This document shows, piece after piece, positions 37,429 through 48,212 of a stretch of DNA of 64,000 nt (positions are counted from its first letter, which is position 1; each line of letters starts with the position of its first letter). The translations under genes were made by a program, and so were the position numbers. The DNA is from Grifola frondosa. Taxonomy: Eukaryota > Basidiomycota > Agaricomycetes > Polyporales > Grifolaceae. A model generated the notes under the pieces. It made no database searches and was not told the origin of the DNA. It saw only the letters and a list, made by a program, of their open reading frames with translations. The stretch lies in assembly GCA_001683735.1 (NCBI GenBank), contig LUGG01000007.1, forward strand, positions 496,001-560,000. Reading direction: 5' to 3'.

Positions 37429-38680
37429 ATGGCAGCTGTATCACTCTCCAACTCGCCCATCACCCAAGTCTCCCAAACCCCCGTGCAAACCAACCTCCAA
37501 CCACAGCTCCTCACACGCCTCCTCCTAGACCTCCGCGGCAAACGCTTCTCGGTCGACCGCGAGACCATCATGAACCTCCCCGAATCGGTCCTCCTCTGTC
37601 TCTTCCCCAACGGCCTCGTCCTCAGCCGTCAGAGCGCGGCGTTATCGGATGGCGGAGATAATGGTGATGACTATGAGGAGCTGTATGGCGTTGACGTGCG
37701 TGTCCACATGCGATCGTAATATGATGTGATATGTTATGGTGCTTACGATAACCCGGGGCGGCGATACTAGTTCGACCCGGACTGCTTTTCATACGTGCTC
37801 ACCTTCTTCCGCAACGCCTCAGACACGTTCTACGGCACGCCCAGTTCCCCAGGCCTATTCACAGCCCAACAGCAACTCGTCGAAGGCGGCTCGCCCTCCT
37901 CCGACTTCGGCCCCTCCCCCTCGCAGAACCCCCTCCTAACCAAACAAGCCATCATCGTGCTCCGCGAGGAGCTAGAGTACTTCTCGATCCCCCGAAGGAC
38001 GGCGGCGTATGCACGAACGCGCAGGGCATCGCGAACGAGAGCATGCTGGAGGTGAAGAAAAAGTGCGGGCAGTATTTGTTGCACAGGCGGAATATCTTCA
38101 CGGCGTTGCAGCGGAACGTGAATAAGGAGAATAATATTGCGGAGCAGCATTTGATTGACATGCTCTGCATGAGGTGCGTTCTCGTTCGCCCGGTTGGGCG
38201 CCGCTGATCTCGGTTATCTGATGGCGCATGGCGTCCGTGTCTCGGTTGATGTAGCGGGTTCGATCGCGACGATGAATGGGGGTACCGTGCGATGGAACCG
38301 TCGCGGAGCTGTATATCGTCGATAGCGCTGGTGTTGCTGAAGACGGGGATCGTGCACCAGACGGGGCCGACGGGGGAGCGGACGGTCACGATTGACTATA
38401 ATCAGATGGCGACCGCGCAGAAGCTTCTCTTGTTTTGGCGGAAACCTGCGGTACGTGCCGTGCCACCGCGATTCTCGGTTCTCAACGTAGACGCTCACAC
38501 GTTGTTTGCAGCGCAAGTGCTGGTGGGATGGGGTGGAGGTGGACTTGGGGGAGCCGGGGAGCGCGGAGAAGGTGGTGAAGTTGTGGGCGAGGAGGGTGTG
38601 GACGTTGGAGCTTAGTTTGGTGCGTGTTTTCGTTTTGATTTTTGGTGTGATGTTGATTTGGGGGTTGTGTGTAGGTTTGA
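37429..38680 (+). CDS. Whi2-like BTB/POZ stress-response protein
   Basis: Resembles fungal Whi2-type BTB proteins, which act with the Psr1/Psr2 phosphatases in stress response and growth control. Exons: 37429-37695, 37771-38173, 38255-38450, 38512-38619, 38675-38680. Motifs: GKRFSVDRETIMNLPESVLL, LFPNGLVLSRQ, FDPDCFSYVLTFFRNASDT, FYGTPSSPGLF, LLTKQAIIVLREELEYFSIP, IFTALQRNVNKENNIAEQHL, DDEWGYRAMEPSRSCISSIA, RKCWWDGVEVDLGE, VKLWARRVWTLELSLV. The frame breaks in the C5 run 37989-37993; one more C restores SIPPKDGGVCTNAQGIANES. The final exon codes only for Val plus stop; reading into the preceding intron would instead add a hydrophobic tail not seen in the family. Family call is firm. Confidence 0.88.
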
Positions 38681-39076
38681 GACGCGTGTGTGGGACGCGC
38701 TCGTTTGGCATTCGTTTTTTTTTTGTTTATGTTGCATGCATCGGATACCCTAATGTCATTTGGTATGTATAGTATTTCCGAGCTGGTGAAGCACATGGAT
38801 CTCTGCTTTATTCATTCGATACCCATGTAAACGATTCGGTGGGTCGTTGAAATTGGAAGCTTGAGATGCGTGTCTGTTATGAATATGCATGCGAGACGCT
38901 CATGAGTTTTCGCGCGCATCGGAGATCGAAATAAAGTGAAACGGTTTGTAGCTCCGCGATCACATTCTTTACCGTGAGTACTTGCACGGTTCGCAGGAGC
39001 CAGCCTAGCCGTAGGTTCTTTTGTCAACCAATACCTGACAACTATCTGATGTAAGGTGGACGGCACGCAGACCAAA
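38681..39076. other. Spacer between Whi2-like and LTO1 genes
   Basis: Both neighbours are on the + strand, so this holds the 3' end of one and the promoter of the other. No further feature seen. Confidence 0.4.
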
Positions 39077-39826
39077 ATGGACTTCGACCTGGAAGAGCTG
39101 GTGAACGTCGAGCAAGCGTACGCTCCTCGCCTGGCTGATATACCCGGCTCGCAATGAACGCGGGCGAATGAATCTCTAGGTTCTTCGAGGACGGCTTTCG
39201 AGATGGGTATGCGCATGGACGCGTGCACGGGTCCATCGAGGGCCGGGCGCTCGGGCGCGAAAAGGGGTTCGAGATGTGGGAGGAGCTTGGGTTTTATGAG
39301 GGATTCGCTTTGTTGTGGCAGGCCGTTTCTGAGAAGCGGGGGGCCGGCGATGACCAGTGCGTGCGCGAACCCGCCTCCTCCCCCTGTCCACACTGACGAC
39401 GCCATCATTATTTTTTGTTTTTGTTTTGTTTTTGTATTTTTTAGGCGGGCAGCGCACCACACGAGACACCTCCTCGACCTGATCGCGCAGTTCCCGCGAG
39501 CGAACCCGTCCTCGAGCGAACCTTCAGAGTTGGACGTGCCAAGGCTGTTCCGGCAGATCCGCTCACGCTACAAGGCGCTGTGCGCTGTGCTGGGCGTGCG
39601 GCCCACGTTGCGCGCGGGAGGGCTGGATCCCAAGAGCGGAGGAGGCGATCAGGGGGAGGATGCGCGGAGGGAGGGGAAGGAGAGGGAGGGCGTCTGGGTG
39701 GTCAAGGGGGGGATTATAAGCCGTTGGGTGGGACGGAACTTGATTTTTGAGAGCGCTTCGCGGGCGCGCGTGGACTGTTGGAGTTGTATCACTGCAGAAA
39801 TCCTCCAGCGGGTTGCAGAGGGTTAA
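39077..39826 (+). CDS. LTO1: LTO1 homologue (Yae1/Lto1 Fe-S adaptor)
   Basis: Lto1 forms a complex with Yae1 that delivers Fe-S clusters to the ribosome-recycling ATPase Rli1/ABCE1. Exons: 39077-39117, 39180-39356, 39445-39826. It starts MDFDLEELVNVEQ and, across the first intron, runs into the deca-GX3 region: FFEDGFRDGYAHGRVHGSIE then GRALGREKGFEMWEELGFYE, with Gly every fourth residue as in Yae1/Lto1. The third exon gives HLLDLIAQFPRANPSSSE, then IRSRYKALCAVLGVRPTL. The usual conserved part ends there; the following ~60 residues (charged, then WVVKGGIISRWVGRNLIFES) are an extension of uncertain reality. No frame break. Length about 199 residues. Confidence 0.8.
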
Positions 39827-41059
39827 TATGTGCGTGGACGCTGCGTTTTGCTGCGGGCTTCTTCGAACTCACAGTTGTGTGATTTTGCAGAATTAATGCT
39901 GTTCTTGCGCTTCGTTAGGTCCGGCGACCGATTATATGGAGTTCTGTAGTTGCTGCCTTTGATAGACGGATTCTCGAGTCGAGTCGCAAAGTGGTTAGGG
40001 TTTGTCAGGTAGCGCTCACTGGACAGTTGAGAGACGTTGCCTTATGTTGCGGGGCTGATCGGAGAGGGCTATCGCAGACATCGTTGCCCGCGGCATCTCA
40101 GCGTGGCGTTTCTCCGCTGTCACGCCTGTGCATGTGGCGACAGCAGATGACTGCATCGGTGATCTTCAATCGACCCATCGTAGCACAGGTACCCATCCTG
40201 TCCGCCAAGTGCAGCGCTACCGCTGATGTGGCTGTGATTTCCCTCGATGGTCGTAGCGACACTGTCAGACGGGCGGTTCTCGATGCGAACACGACATTTT
40301 TTCATATTTGATCTGGGCGCTCGCGCTACTGCGTAGAAAACATGTATTTGCGTTTGGCGATGCATGTGATTGTTGTGTCGGCGGTTCCATATTTACGATG
40401 CACACTCTGAGAAGGTCCAAACTCCCACTCCAACAAGCACTTCTTACAAGCAATGATGGAATGGATATGATTGGTTGGATTTTCGCAATTGTTTCATTGG
40501 ACGCTGATTGCATCTTCGCTTAGAGACGCTACTCGAGGAGGTTAGCCATTGCCGTTATGTAAAATAGTTGTGTGGCCTTCGGTAGCAGTGATGAGAATCT
40601 AGACTAGCAGCGGGAGCTATCCAGACTTCTCCTGCACGTGTTGTTATCTCGACAATATTTATTGTCTTCTAATCGCCAGCCACTACCAGAGCGGCTTCAT
40701 CGAGGATCACCACCAATTGTTGGTGCGTGCGTCTTGATCGGTTTGCCTAGTACGTAGAACTTACTGACGCCATCTCTGTGCAGATTACAAGGCCGTTACG
40801 TGACGATTAGAAATCACTTGGACCAGACGTACGTGTCAGATACCATCCGATGAGTACATTGCAAGCTTTAACAACTACATTATGCAATTTGATACAGTTT
40901 AATATGGCTCCCGTTGTGGTAGTCGAACGGATCACCGGGATCGTGCCATGTTCACGTATCGATTGAAGACGGAGAAGTACGAGCTCCCATCCACCGTCTG
41001 ACAGGCGAGCCGTTAGTCAAAGTTTTCTAATACGTTAGGGCCGCATTTTTCCATACGGG
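39827..41059. other. Intergenic, no feature recognised
   Basis: Mixed-composition spacer with only short frames lacking family resemblance. Possibly the decayed 5' part of the F-box relic that follows. Confidence 0.4.
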
Positions 41060-42260
41060 CTGACTCAAACTTGGCGCCAGTGCGCTTTAGCTGCGTCCTT
41101 GCTATGGGCCGAAATTTATTTCGGGAGGGACCTTCCCGTGGCTCGAGCGTTTCTGCGACGCTCGGGGAGTCTTGCGATCAGGGTATCGCTGGCAAATATG
41201 CCATCTATCTTCGGGATCGTCTACTTCCTACCGAACGCATTCGTAGTTTGCGATTCAACAGTGTCTTCGATAACGCGGCACTCCTCTCTCGACTGGATCA
41301 CACATTCCCTTGGCTAATAGTCACGCTTGTCGTGGACGCTCTGTCGCCTTTGGAGCGATGGTTGGGACCCAATGCGCTCTTTCACGACAGCCTGTGACCA
41401 ATTCCCGTCTTCGCATCCTTGAACTCCGCGCTATCTTCGTCGGCCAAGCGCCTTTGGCGACGGAGGGACTCGCATCCTTGAAGATATACGAGGTAGAACC
41501 AGCTTCTACACCCCCGGAACCTTCTCTGACAGAGAGACAGACATCCTCGACGTCTTGGGAGCTTGTCCGTGCTTGAAATATTTGATGCTCCATCTTGCTC
41601 TCCGCGCATCCGGACGTAATACTTGTGGTGTTTCGAAGACGCGCTGAGTCTCGTTGCATGCCTGCGACGCTTATCGTTGAACGTTGAGGTCTCCAGTACC
41701 ACCTGTCTAAAAAACTCCTAGCGCCTCGTTTTCCCAAACGACACTTCCATGGATCTCGTATGTGGGCGGAGTCCGACGTGCCTCCAGAAGTCATATCCAT
41801 TTCGCTTCCGTCGTCACGTTCACGGACGAGAAGCTCCTCGACGCCGACAGCAGCAGCAACTTATCGGCTGTTGCGGTTTCTCCAAGCACGACCCTGGAGG
41901 TAGGATACTAGTAGTCCGCGTCGCGCGTATTACGATGCTCGACTGGAGCTCGGATCACAGACATCTCTTCTCCCTCTCCTCTGCCTGGGGGTCGATCAAC
42001 ACAGCAACCCGCACGTACGTATGTCATGGCGGAACGCGCTGGACACTAATGCTCGCAGTCCTCACTGGGGCACCTAAAGCGCAACCTACACGGTTGGGCC
42101 TGTCGTCGTGGGCCGCCGGTGCTCAGCCTCGGAAGTCGCTTGGCCGCGGTTGAAGCGATGGATCGGGCGCGGTTGGGTGAGAGAGGTGATGTGCTACGTC
42201 GTATGCTGGTGTGCTGGAATGTCGTGCTGCGGTGAGCTGCGGCTTTTGCGCTTGCGTGTC
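41060..42260 (+). pseudogene. F-box/LRR-type protein relic
   Basis: Scattered fragments in several frames resemble the leucine-rich part of basidiomycete F-box proteins: IRSLRFNSVFDNAALLSRLD, NSRLRILELRAIFVGQAPL, ASLKIYEVEPASTPP and CPCLKYLMLHLA (about 41.25-41.6 kb), then TFTDEKLLDADSSSNLSAVA near 41.8 kb. Multiple frame changes and stops, and no F-box. Probably a dead relative of the gene at 1.7-3.4 kb type; too broken to be explained by one or two sequencing errors. Confidence 0.45.
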
Positions 42261-42564
42261 ATATGAGGGAGCTCGAGCCGCGGCTTCTTAGATCTTTATC
42301 TCCGGATAGCGCAGAGATTATTCGAATTCACACTGGCACCGTGCTCGCTCTATAGGTGGCAAGCATAGGTGAATTTGAATCAAGTAGTAACCCCGGCCTA
42401 TGGTGACTGTCAGTCACTCCCCAAAAACTGACATTCCGCGGTCAGTCATCAAGACCTCTGCCTCTGACCACGCCACACACTAACCACATCCAAAATCAAC
42501 TCCTCACTGCAGCACTGCAGCGTCCACGAAAATGACCCCTCCCTTCAAGCCGCAACTCCACTCC

Positions 42565-42900
42565 TCGCTCCGTCTCTGAAACCGGCCACGCCCCGAGTGT
42601 CATGCCCAGCTTCGATACCATGCCCTCATCGCCCGTATTCTTGTGGTATGTGCACCGTGTCTACGACCCGCGCGTGCTCTTCTTCCACTCGACTCGCGCT
42701 CTCTTTAATCAGTGGGGCGTGGACGCCGCTGCCGCCACAACGGCTACGCCTGTGTCTCATTAGGCAGCAGGGGCTCCCAGCGTGTCCGGTGCTTCTCTGG
42801 CACGCCGCCCACCGTGACGATGGACAGACGTCGTTATTGGACCCCGGAGGGCCTCGGCGGCCGCGTCTTCGTCACCGCCTCTGCGCTCCTCATGCTTGAT
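42565..42900 (+). repeat. Diverged tandem duplication, copy 1, with a 53-codon ORF
   Basis: About 335 bp that recur at 43168-43498. Contains an ATG frame at 42602-42763 (53 codons) starting MPSFDTMPSSPVFLWYVHRV and ending TATPVSH. The matching frame in copy 2 keeps start, length and end. After the stop both copies stay similar in DNA. Family not recognised; could be a short gene or the first exon of a decayed one. Confidence 0.5.
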
Positions 42901-43167
42901 ACCTTCATCAAGTTCGGTTGTACATGAACTTGCCCCCGAGGTCCGTCATATTTCATCATGCGTTCGCTTCTCCGTTGACGCCCACCAGCGAAGAGTCTCA
43001 TTTGAATAGTCGTCATCGTCCTTTTGATGCAGAAAAACTGGACGCGGACACTCACCGCGATGCACACCGCGATGCAGCTCAAATCCCGGACGTCTAGTTA
43101 TTCTACGTATCCTATGCGTCGTCCGTTGTTTTTCGGATACGCAATCTGTAATCTATGTGACTAGCGA

Positions 43168-43498
43168 ATCGCTCCGTCTCTGAAAGCGGCCACGTCTCGA
43201 GTGCCATGCCCAGCTTCGATACCATGACCTCATTGCCCGCATTCTCGTGGTGCTATGCACACTGTGTCTACGACCCACCCATGCCCTTCTTCCAAACGGC
43301 CCGCACTCTCTTCACCCAGCGCCCGGGTTTGGACGCCGCTGTTACCAAAACGGCTACGCCTGTCACCCATTAGGCAGCACGGGCCTCCACAGCGTATCCG
43401 GTGCTTCCCGGACCCACCGCCCACCGCATTGTTTATTGGACCCGCAGGACCGAGGCGGGCGCGTGTTCGTCCTCGCCTCCACACTCCTCATGCTCAAG
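43168..43498 (+). repeat. Diverged tandem duplication, copy 2, with a 55-codon ORF
   Basis: Second copy, ~600 bp after the first. Its ATG frame at 43206-43373 (55 codons) starts MPSFDTMTSLPAFSWCYAHC and ends TATPVTH. Relative to copy 1 it has in-frame indels of three bases (LWYV/SWCYA and QWG/QRPG regions), which suggests past selection on the frame. No known domain. Confidence 0.5.
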
Positions 43499-43901
43499 GG
43501 GGTGGGCACCCAATCTCCGCAGCATCGGCTGGTGTGGCCCTCCGATTTCTCCTTCAGCTGTGGGCTAACCGCGCATGGACGTCGGCGCGCTCGGATACGC
43601 GTCGCTCGCTTCGACCACCGAGGTGCGCGCGAGGGTCTTGTATCTAGTCGATACATTCGTTTCCGCACATGCTCGATAAATCGACGGGCCCGTTCTCTCT
43701 ATGAAAGAGTGCGCTGTTCGAATTGACATGACTTCGGTCGCTCGTGGGGTTAAAGCACGGTTTGTTTATGTCGTAGTAACGAAGAGCAATACAAAGGAAT
43801 GTGGAATACTGATATCGTTGTCCGATCCTCGAAAGAAATATACCCCAGTCCCTCACTGCACCTTTACAGACCACATATAAGTTCAGCCGCTACCGATATA
43901 C

Positions 43902-45010
43902 TCACAATTGTATAAGTTGTATCGTAGTCGTGCGAACGAGAGCTCGAGAACGAGGAGCGGGAGGCTCCTCGATAGGCGGGGTGGCCCTGTCTTCATCCTC
44001 GACCGCAGCCACAGTCGGACTCGCAGGCGGCGTGCACTGCGGAAGCCCAGTAAAAGTCCCACCAGCAGCCATGTCCGCTTCCAAATGTATATTCCACGGC
44101 ACAGTCGGGAGCACGCCCTCCCGCGCGGCGCATCGTACATCCCAGGCTCATCCGGCGGCCTACATATCTCCTCCTCCGGCACCCCATCGATCAACGGTGC
44201 AAAGTATCTAGAACGCCTCGCGATCCGGCTCGCCCAGGTGGGCTTCTTGACGTAGCCGGCTAGCGCAAAGTCGTAGTGCCCGTATCGCTTCACGTACTGT
44301 TCGACGGCGGCGGTGTCCCCGGGACGCCAGTGCCGCTGCGCTTCCGCGTCGGTGACCCAGCCGATCGTGCGCAGGCAGTATAGCTCTTTGTCGGAAGGGC
44401 GGTATCTCATGGCTAGTCTGTCGGGCGCGCGGATGTATTGGTCGTGCTTGGTGAGCGTGTCCATCGCGCGGTTGTGGTCCCAGATGACTTTGGCGTGTCT
44501 GAGGCCTAAGGGGTCGTCGTAGCAGAAGTCGCGCACCTTCACGCCTTGCTCCTTGCCGGCCGCGACGAGCTTCTCGTACGGTCCGGGAATATGGACGTCT
44601 TCGACGATCTCGGTGGGTGCGCACGAATAAGCGTCGTCGTTCTCGTCAGGATCCTGCGGCGCAGTGTCAGTTAACGAAGAAAATTCTGGACTCGGGAGCA
44701 CGGATTCGAGTTGGGGTCGTCCTCGTTTGTTGCTGATGGACTCCATGGTGGCAGAGTCGAGAGAGTGGCTCCGTTTCCGCTTGAGCAGTCTCACTGTTGA
44801 AGTTGAAGGGCTGCTGCTTTTGTTGTTTGCGTTTGCATTTGCGTTTGCGTTTGCGTTTGCCGCGGTGGTTGTGGCGTAGATCATGCCACCGATGTTAAAG
44901 GATGAGGACGCGCCACGAGGCGTGCTATGCAGGCTGAACGATTTGTGCAGGCGCGGCATTGATGATGCAGATGGGGCTGAGTGACTTGGAGGGAGTACTA
45001 AGAAATTCAT
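43902..45010 (-). CDS. Unrecognised basidiomycete protein with NA-repeat
   Basis: Function unknown. Starts MNFLVLPPSHSAPSASSMPR; an alternative in-frame ATG lies at 45229, but a TATATAAA box at about 45029-45036 makes the inner start more likely. The N-terminal third is Ser-rich with an Asn-Ala repeat and a basic KRKRSHSLDS patch (possible nuclear signal). The middle looks folded: RDFCYDDPLGLRHAKVIWDH, PSDKELYCLRTIGWVTDAEA, VEQYVKRYGHYDFALAGYVK. A frame break near the C runs at 44116-44122 fits one missing base; the other frame continues with LPTVPWNIHLEADMAAGGTF and an acidic/Pro-rich end at 43902. No intron needed. Confidence 0.6.
44823..44866. repeat. GTTTGC-type hexanucleotide repeat in coding sequence
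   Basis: About six copies of a GTTTGC/ATTTGC unit, read on the - strand as alternating Ala-Asn in the gene at 43902-45010. Likely length-variable between strains. Confidence 0.8.
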
Positions 45011-45242
45011 CGTGGTGAGTGTCGGCTCTTTATATACCTTTTTGATACGGTCCCGCATGATGTCCGGGAAATTTCGAGTCATGGATTCAGCAATGCCATG
45101 CGTGGTGGGTGTGGTAGTGATATCGATCGGTGGCACTGGAAGTGGCACGAAGGGCGTGGGAAATTGGCTCCGCCACTGCCGCAAACGTCTCGAAATGTTT
45201 GTTAGTAGTACACAGAGCGTACCGTGCAAAACTCCTCGGGCT

Positions 45243-45791
45243 TTTTAACTAACAGTTATTAACTATCCTGGGATTTCGTACATTTTTCACACAGTTTATA
45301 ACAGTTATTAACAATATAGTTATTAACAATTAAAAACATGTTAAAAATACTTTTAAACATGTTAAAAAACATTCGAAATTAAAAATCCAAGTTTACGCTA
45401 TGTGTCTCCTCGGGGGCGGCATGTGCAACGTTGGTATGCTCTTGTTGTGTCACGGAATCTGCGAGCATGTTCAGTAGTGAGTTCGACCTAAGATCTACCA
45501 CCGGGAACACTGCCCGTAATCCCATGGCTGGGTGAGGACTCGGGCGACGGGGAAGCTTCTGTGCCTCGAGTTCAGTACTAGCAGTACTTGCAGTATTAGA
45601 AACTGCAAAATATATTTGTGCGAGCCCCCGTAAGTCGGCGACCGTCTGCTTATGAAAAATGTCGCGCTATCAAGTTTTCAAAGCTTCCGGATTTATTCAC
45701 ACTTTTTAACCAGTCTATTCAGGCCTCCGACTATTTAACAGTTATTAACCTGTTATTAACCGTGTTAATTAACACCTGTTAAAAAAAACTG
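45243..45791. repeat. GTTATTAAC-rich segment, possible MITE
   Basis: GTTATTAAC occurs at 45255, 45304, 45319, 45741 and 45752, clustered at the two ends of a ~550-bp segment that starts CTTTTTAACTAACAG and ends CCTGTTAAAAAAAACTG. The TTAA-rich ends are roughly inverted to each other, so a small transposon is possible; no target duplication was identified. It sits just upstream of the gene ending at 45010-45229. Confidence 0.4.
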
Positions 45792-47021
45792 AGTTATGCA
45801 CGGTATGTACGAAGTCATCTATGTGTTGAATGTCCACAAGCTGCCCAAGGAGGCTCGAGAATGTATCACACTCGGTGCCACAATGATTCGGTGTAGATCC
45901 GTGAGACTTTATAAGAAGAAAAAGCAGTGTCGTAACTGATACACTGCAGCCGGTGTTCCTCCATGAATACTGGTGAGCTCACCGAACGTGGAATCTGTCG
46001 TGATACCAACAAAATTATACTAATAATCTGAGGTTTACAGCTTGTTCTTCTATTCGATGCTCGCTGGTATAGCATGCGCTGCGCGCGAGTGTTGGTTCTC
46101 GTGAATGCACGGGCTTGTGGGTGGACAGTTTGGATCAGATACAAGCGGTTTTGCACCTTAGGTCAACCTCGGTCGATAAAATCATTATTGCTCTCACTTC
46201 AAGCGCTCTGTGTTGAAGTAGTCAGTGTCAATCCGTTTGTGTCATACTAAACATTCCGGGTGCGAGTGTTTCTCCATTCTGATGCGCGCATCTTGCTCAT
46301 GGTGTATTTCCGGTCGTATACGACTCGGAGCGACGAAAACATGAAGTCCTTCAATTGCCTAAGGGTCAGCATTGTCCATTCTCGGGTGCAGTAACACATT
46401 CTATCCAAATTCCTTCGTTGCGCTCTTCACATGATTGACTTCAAATTTGCTGATGCCTGAACGAACAAGCACTACTACACGATGTCGTTGAGTTGAGAAC
46501 GAAATAGTAGACCAGTCATGTTGGAGGTTCGATGCTTCATAAACCTGCACGTGAATGTCAGCCGGAATCGTCGTGGAGCATTCAGTGTGAAATGAAAAGT
46601 AGATTTGTATTATCGCCACATGGCGCACAAGAGGAGAACGTGAGGTATCGCATGAAGAGGTAGCACTGAGCGCGGGTTGGGGCAAGGCTGATTAGCCAAC
46701 GCAATGCTCTATGTAAACGGATATAATGCATCAGAAAACTGAATGAACAGCACACAATAGTAAGTATAAACAAGAAAGTAGCTTCCAATAATGCTTCGTA
46801 AAATCCTAAAAAGGTCCAAGGGCATGCAGTAGTCCACGTTGTTGATCATGCAGGATGCCACGCACGACCATGCGTGTAATGTTCCATCCCACCCCAGCTC
46901 GAAGGTGTTCTTCCCGAGCTATCTGAAGTGCATTCCACAACAGTGGGTGCAGTAACGAACGACTGGTTGGCCGTGCTGATATCTGGATGACTCTCCGTCG
47001 GCGGTGCAAGACGACCAGCAG
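45792..47021. other. Intergenic, no feature recognised
   Basis: Only short frames without family resemblance. Confidence 0.4.
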
Positions 47022-48147
47022 CTATGGGGACACCGATACGTTCAGTTTGCTCGCTCCATTCCGAAGCCCGTTCGGATGGTGCAGTCCCCGAAAACGTCGA
47101 CGGCGCCGTGTGTAATTCTTGCGAACGATCGCCATCGGATCCCGAGCTAGGTTCGGAGGGGGTAACGGGATCGCGACCTCCGGAATGTCCGACATTTCAT
47201 GGCTTTCATCGGCTTGCCACTGCTCCCTCAGGGGGTGACCGAAGGTATGATTTTCTGTACTACTACTCCGAGCCTCCGAAGATGTCGACACATACGGCGA
47301 ATCAGATAATCGCGCCATTGAGTTCGCCCGACCGCGTACCAGATCTAGCGACGACCGTGACGCAGCTCCAATGGACTGTATCAGCGACTGCGCGCGCGAG
47401 CGGGCCGATTCCGAGCGGGACGTAGCAGAGTTGGTGCGCGAGCGTGAGTTCGAGCGCGACGATCTTGACCGCGAACTCACGCGCCGATGCGTTGAGTTGC
47501 TTGCTCTATGTCGCAGATTGGCTAGAGATGCTCGTGGACTGGGAGCAGCGGAGAGCAGCCCAACGCTGTCATGCTGCTCGGCTTCTTCCGACGACCCCTC
47601 CGCCTCAGGTACGTCCATTAGTGTTTCCGAACGCTCGTCCTCATCAGAATCAAACGACGAGGCAGCGATTGGACCGAACGTCAAGGTGGTGTCAGCAACT
47701 AGACTTTCGGTGCGCGTACGGGCTCTTCGTCGGCCAGGGAACGCGACAGGGGTCGGAGATCCAGAAGAGGATCCTGCAGGAACAGTTCCCGCCCTGGCTC
47801 TTCGATGCACTTGTGGGTGCCTTGGCGGCATTGGTATGGGACTACCGCTGAAGTTCGACGATAGCGGGCTTGGAGCAACGAAACTGCCATTTGACATCGG
47901 CGAGCCAGTCGATTCCCGGTTACCCGTTGACTGTGTGGACCTCGAGTGGTGTGTTGAGTGCGACTGAGTGGATCTCGTAAGGGTTGACTGAGGAGTAGAA
48001 TGGCTATGGGGACTCATGTGCGACGCAGACGAGGCGCTTCCCCGTGGTCTCCGGAATTGGAATGGGTATCGAGATGCAACTGGTTGCCCAAGACTGGACA
48101 TCGACCCGGAGGTCCGCCTCCCAGACTCTCGCTCCTCACTTTCCTCC

Positions 48148-48212
<65 letters not shown>

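Noticed and set aside
38812..39462. 216-residue open frame on the - strand
   Set aside because: It lies opposite the spliced LTO1 gene and its upstream spacer; composition follows the antisense of conserved exons and no family resemblance is visible.
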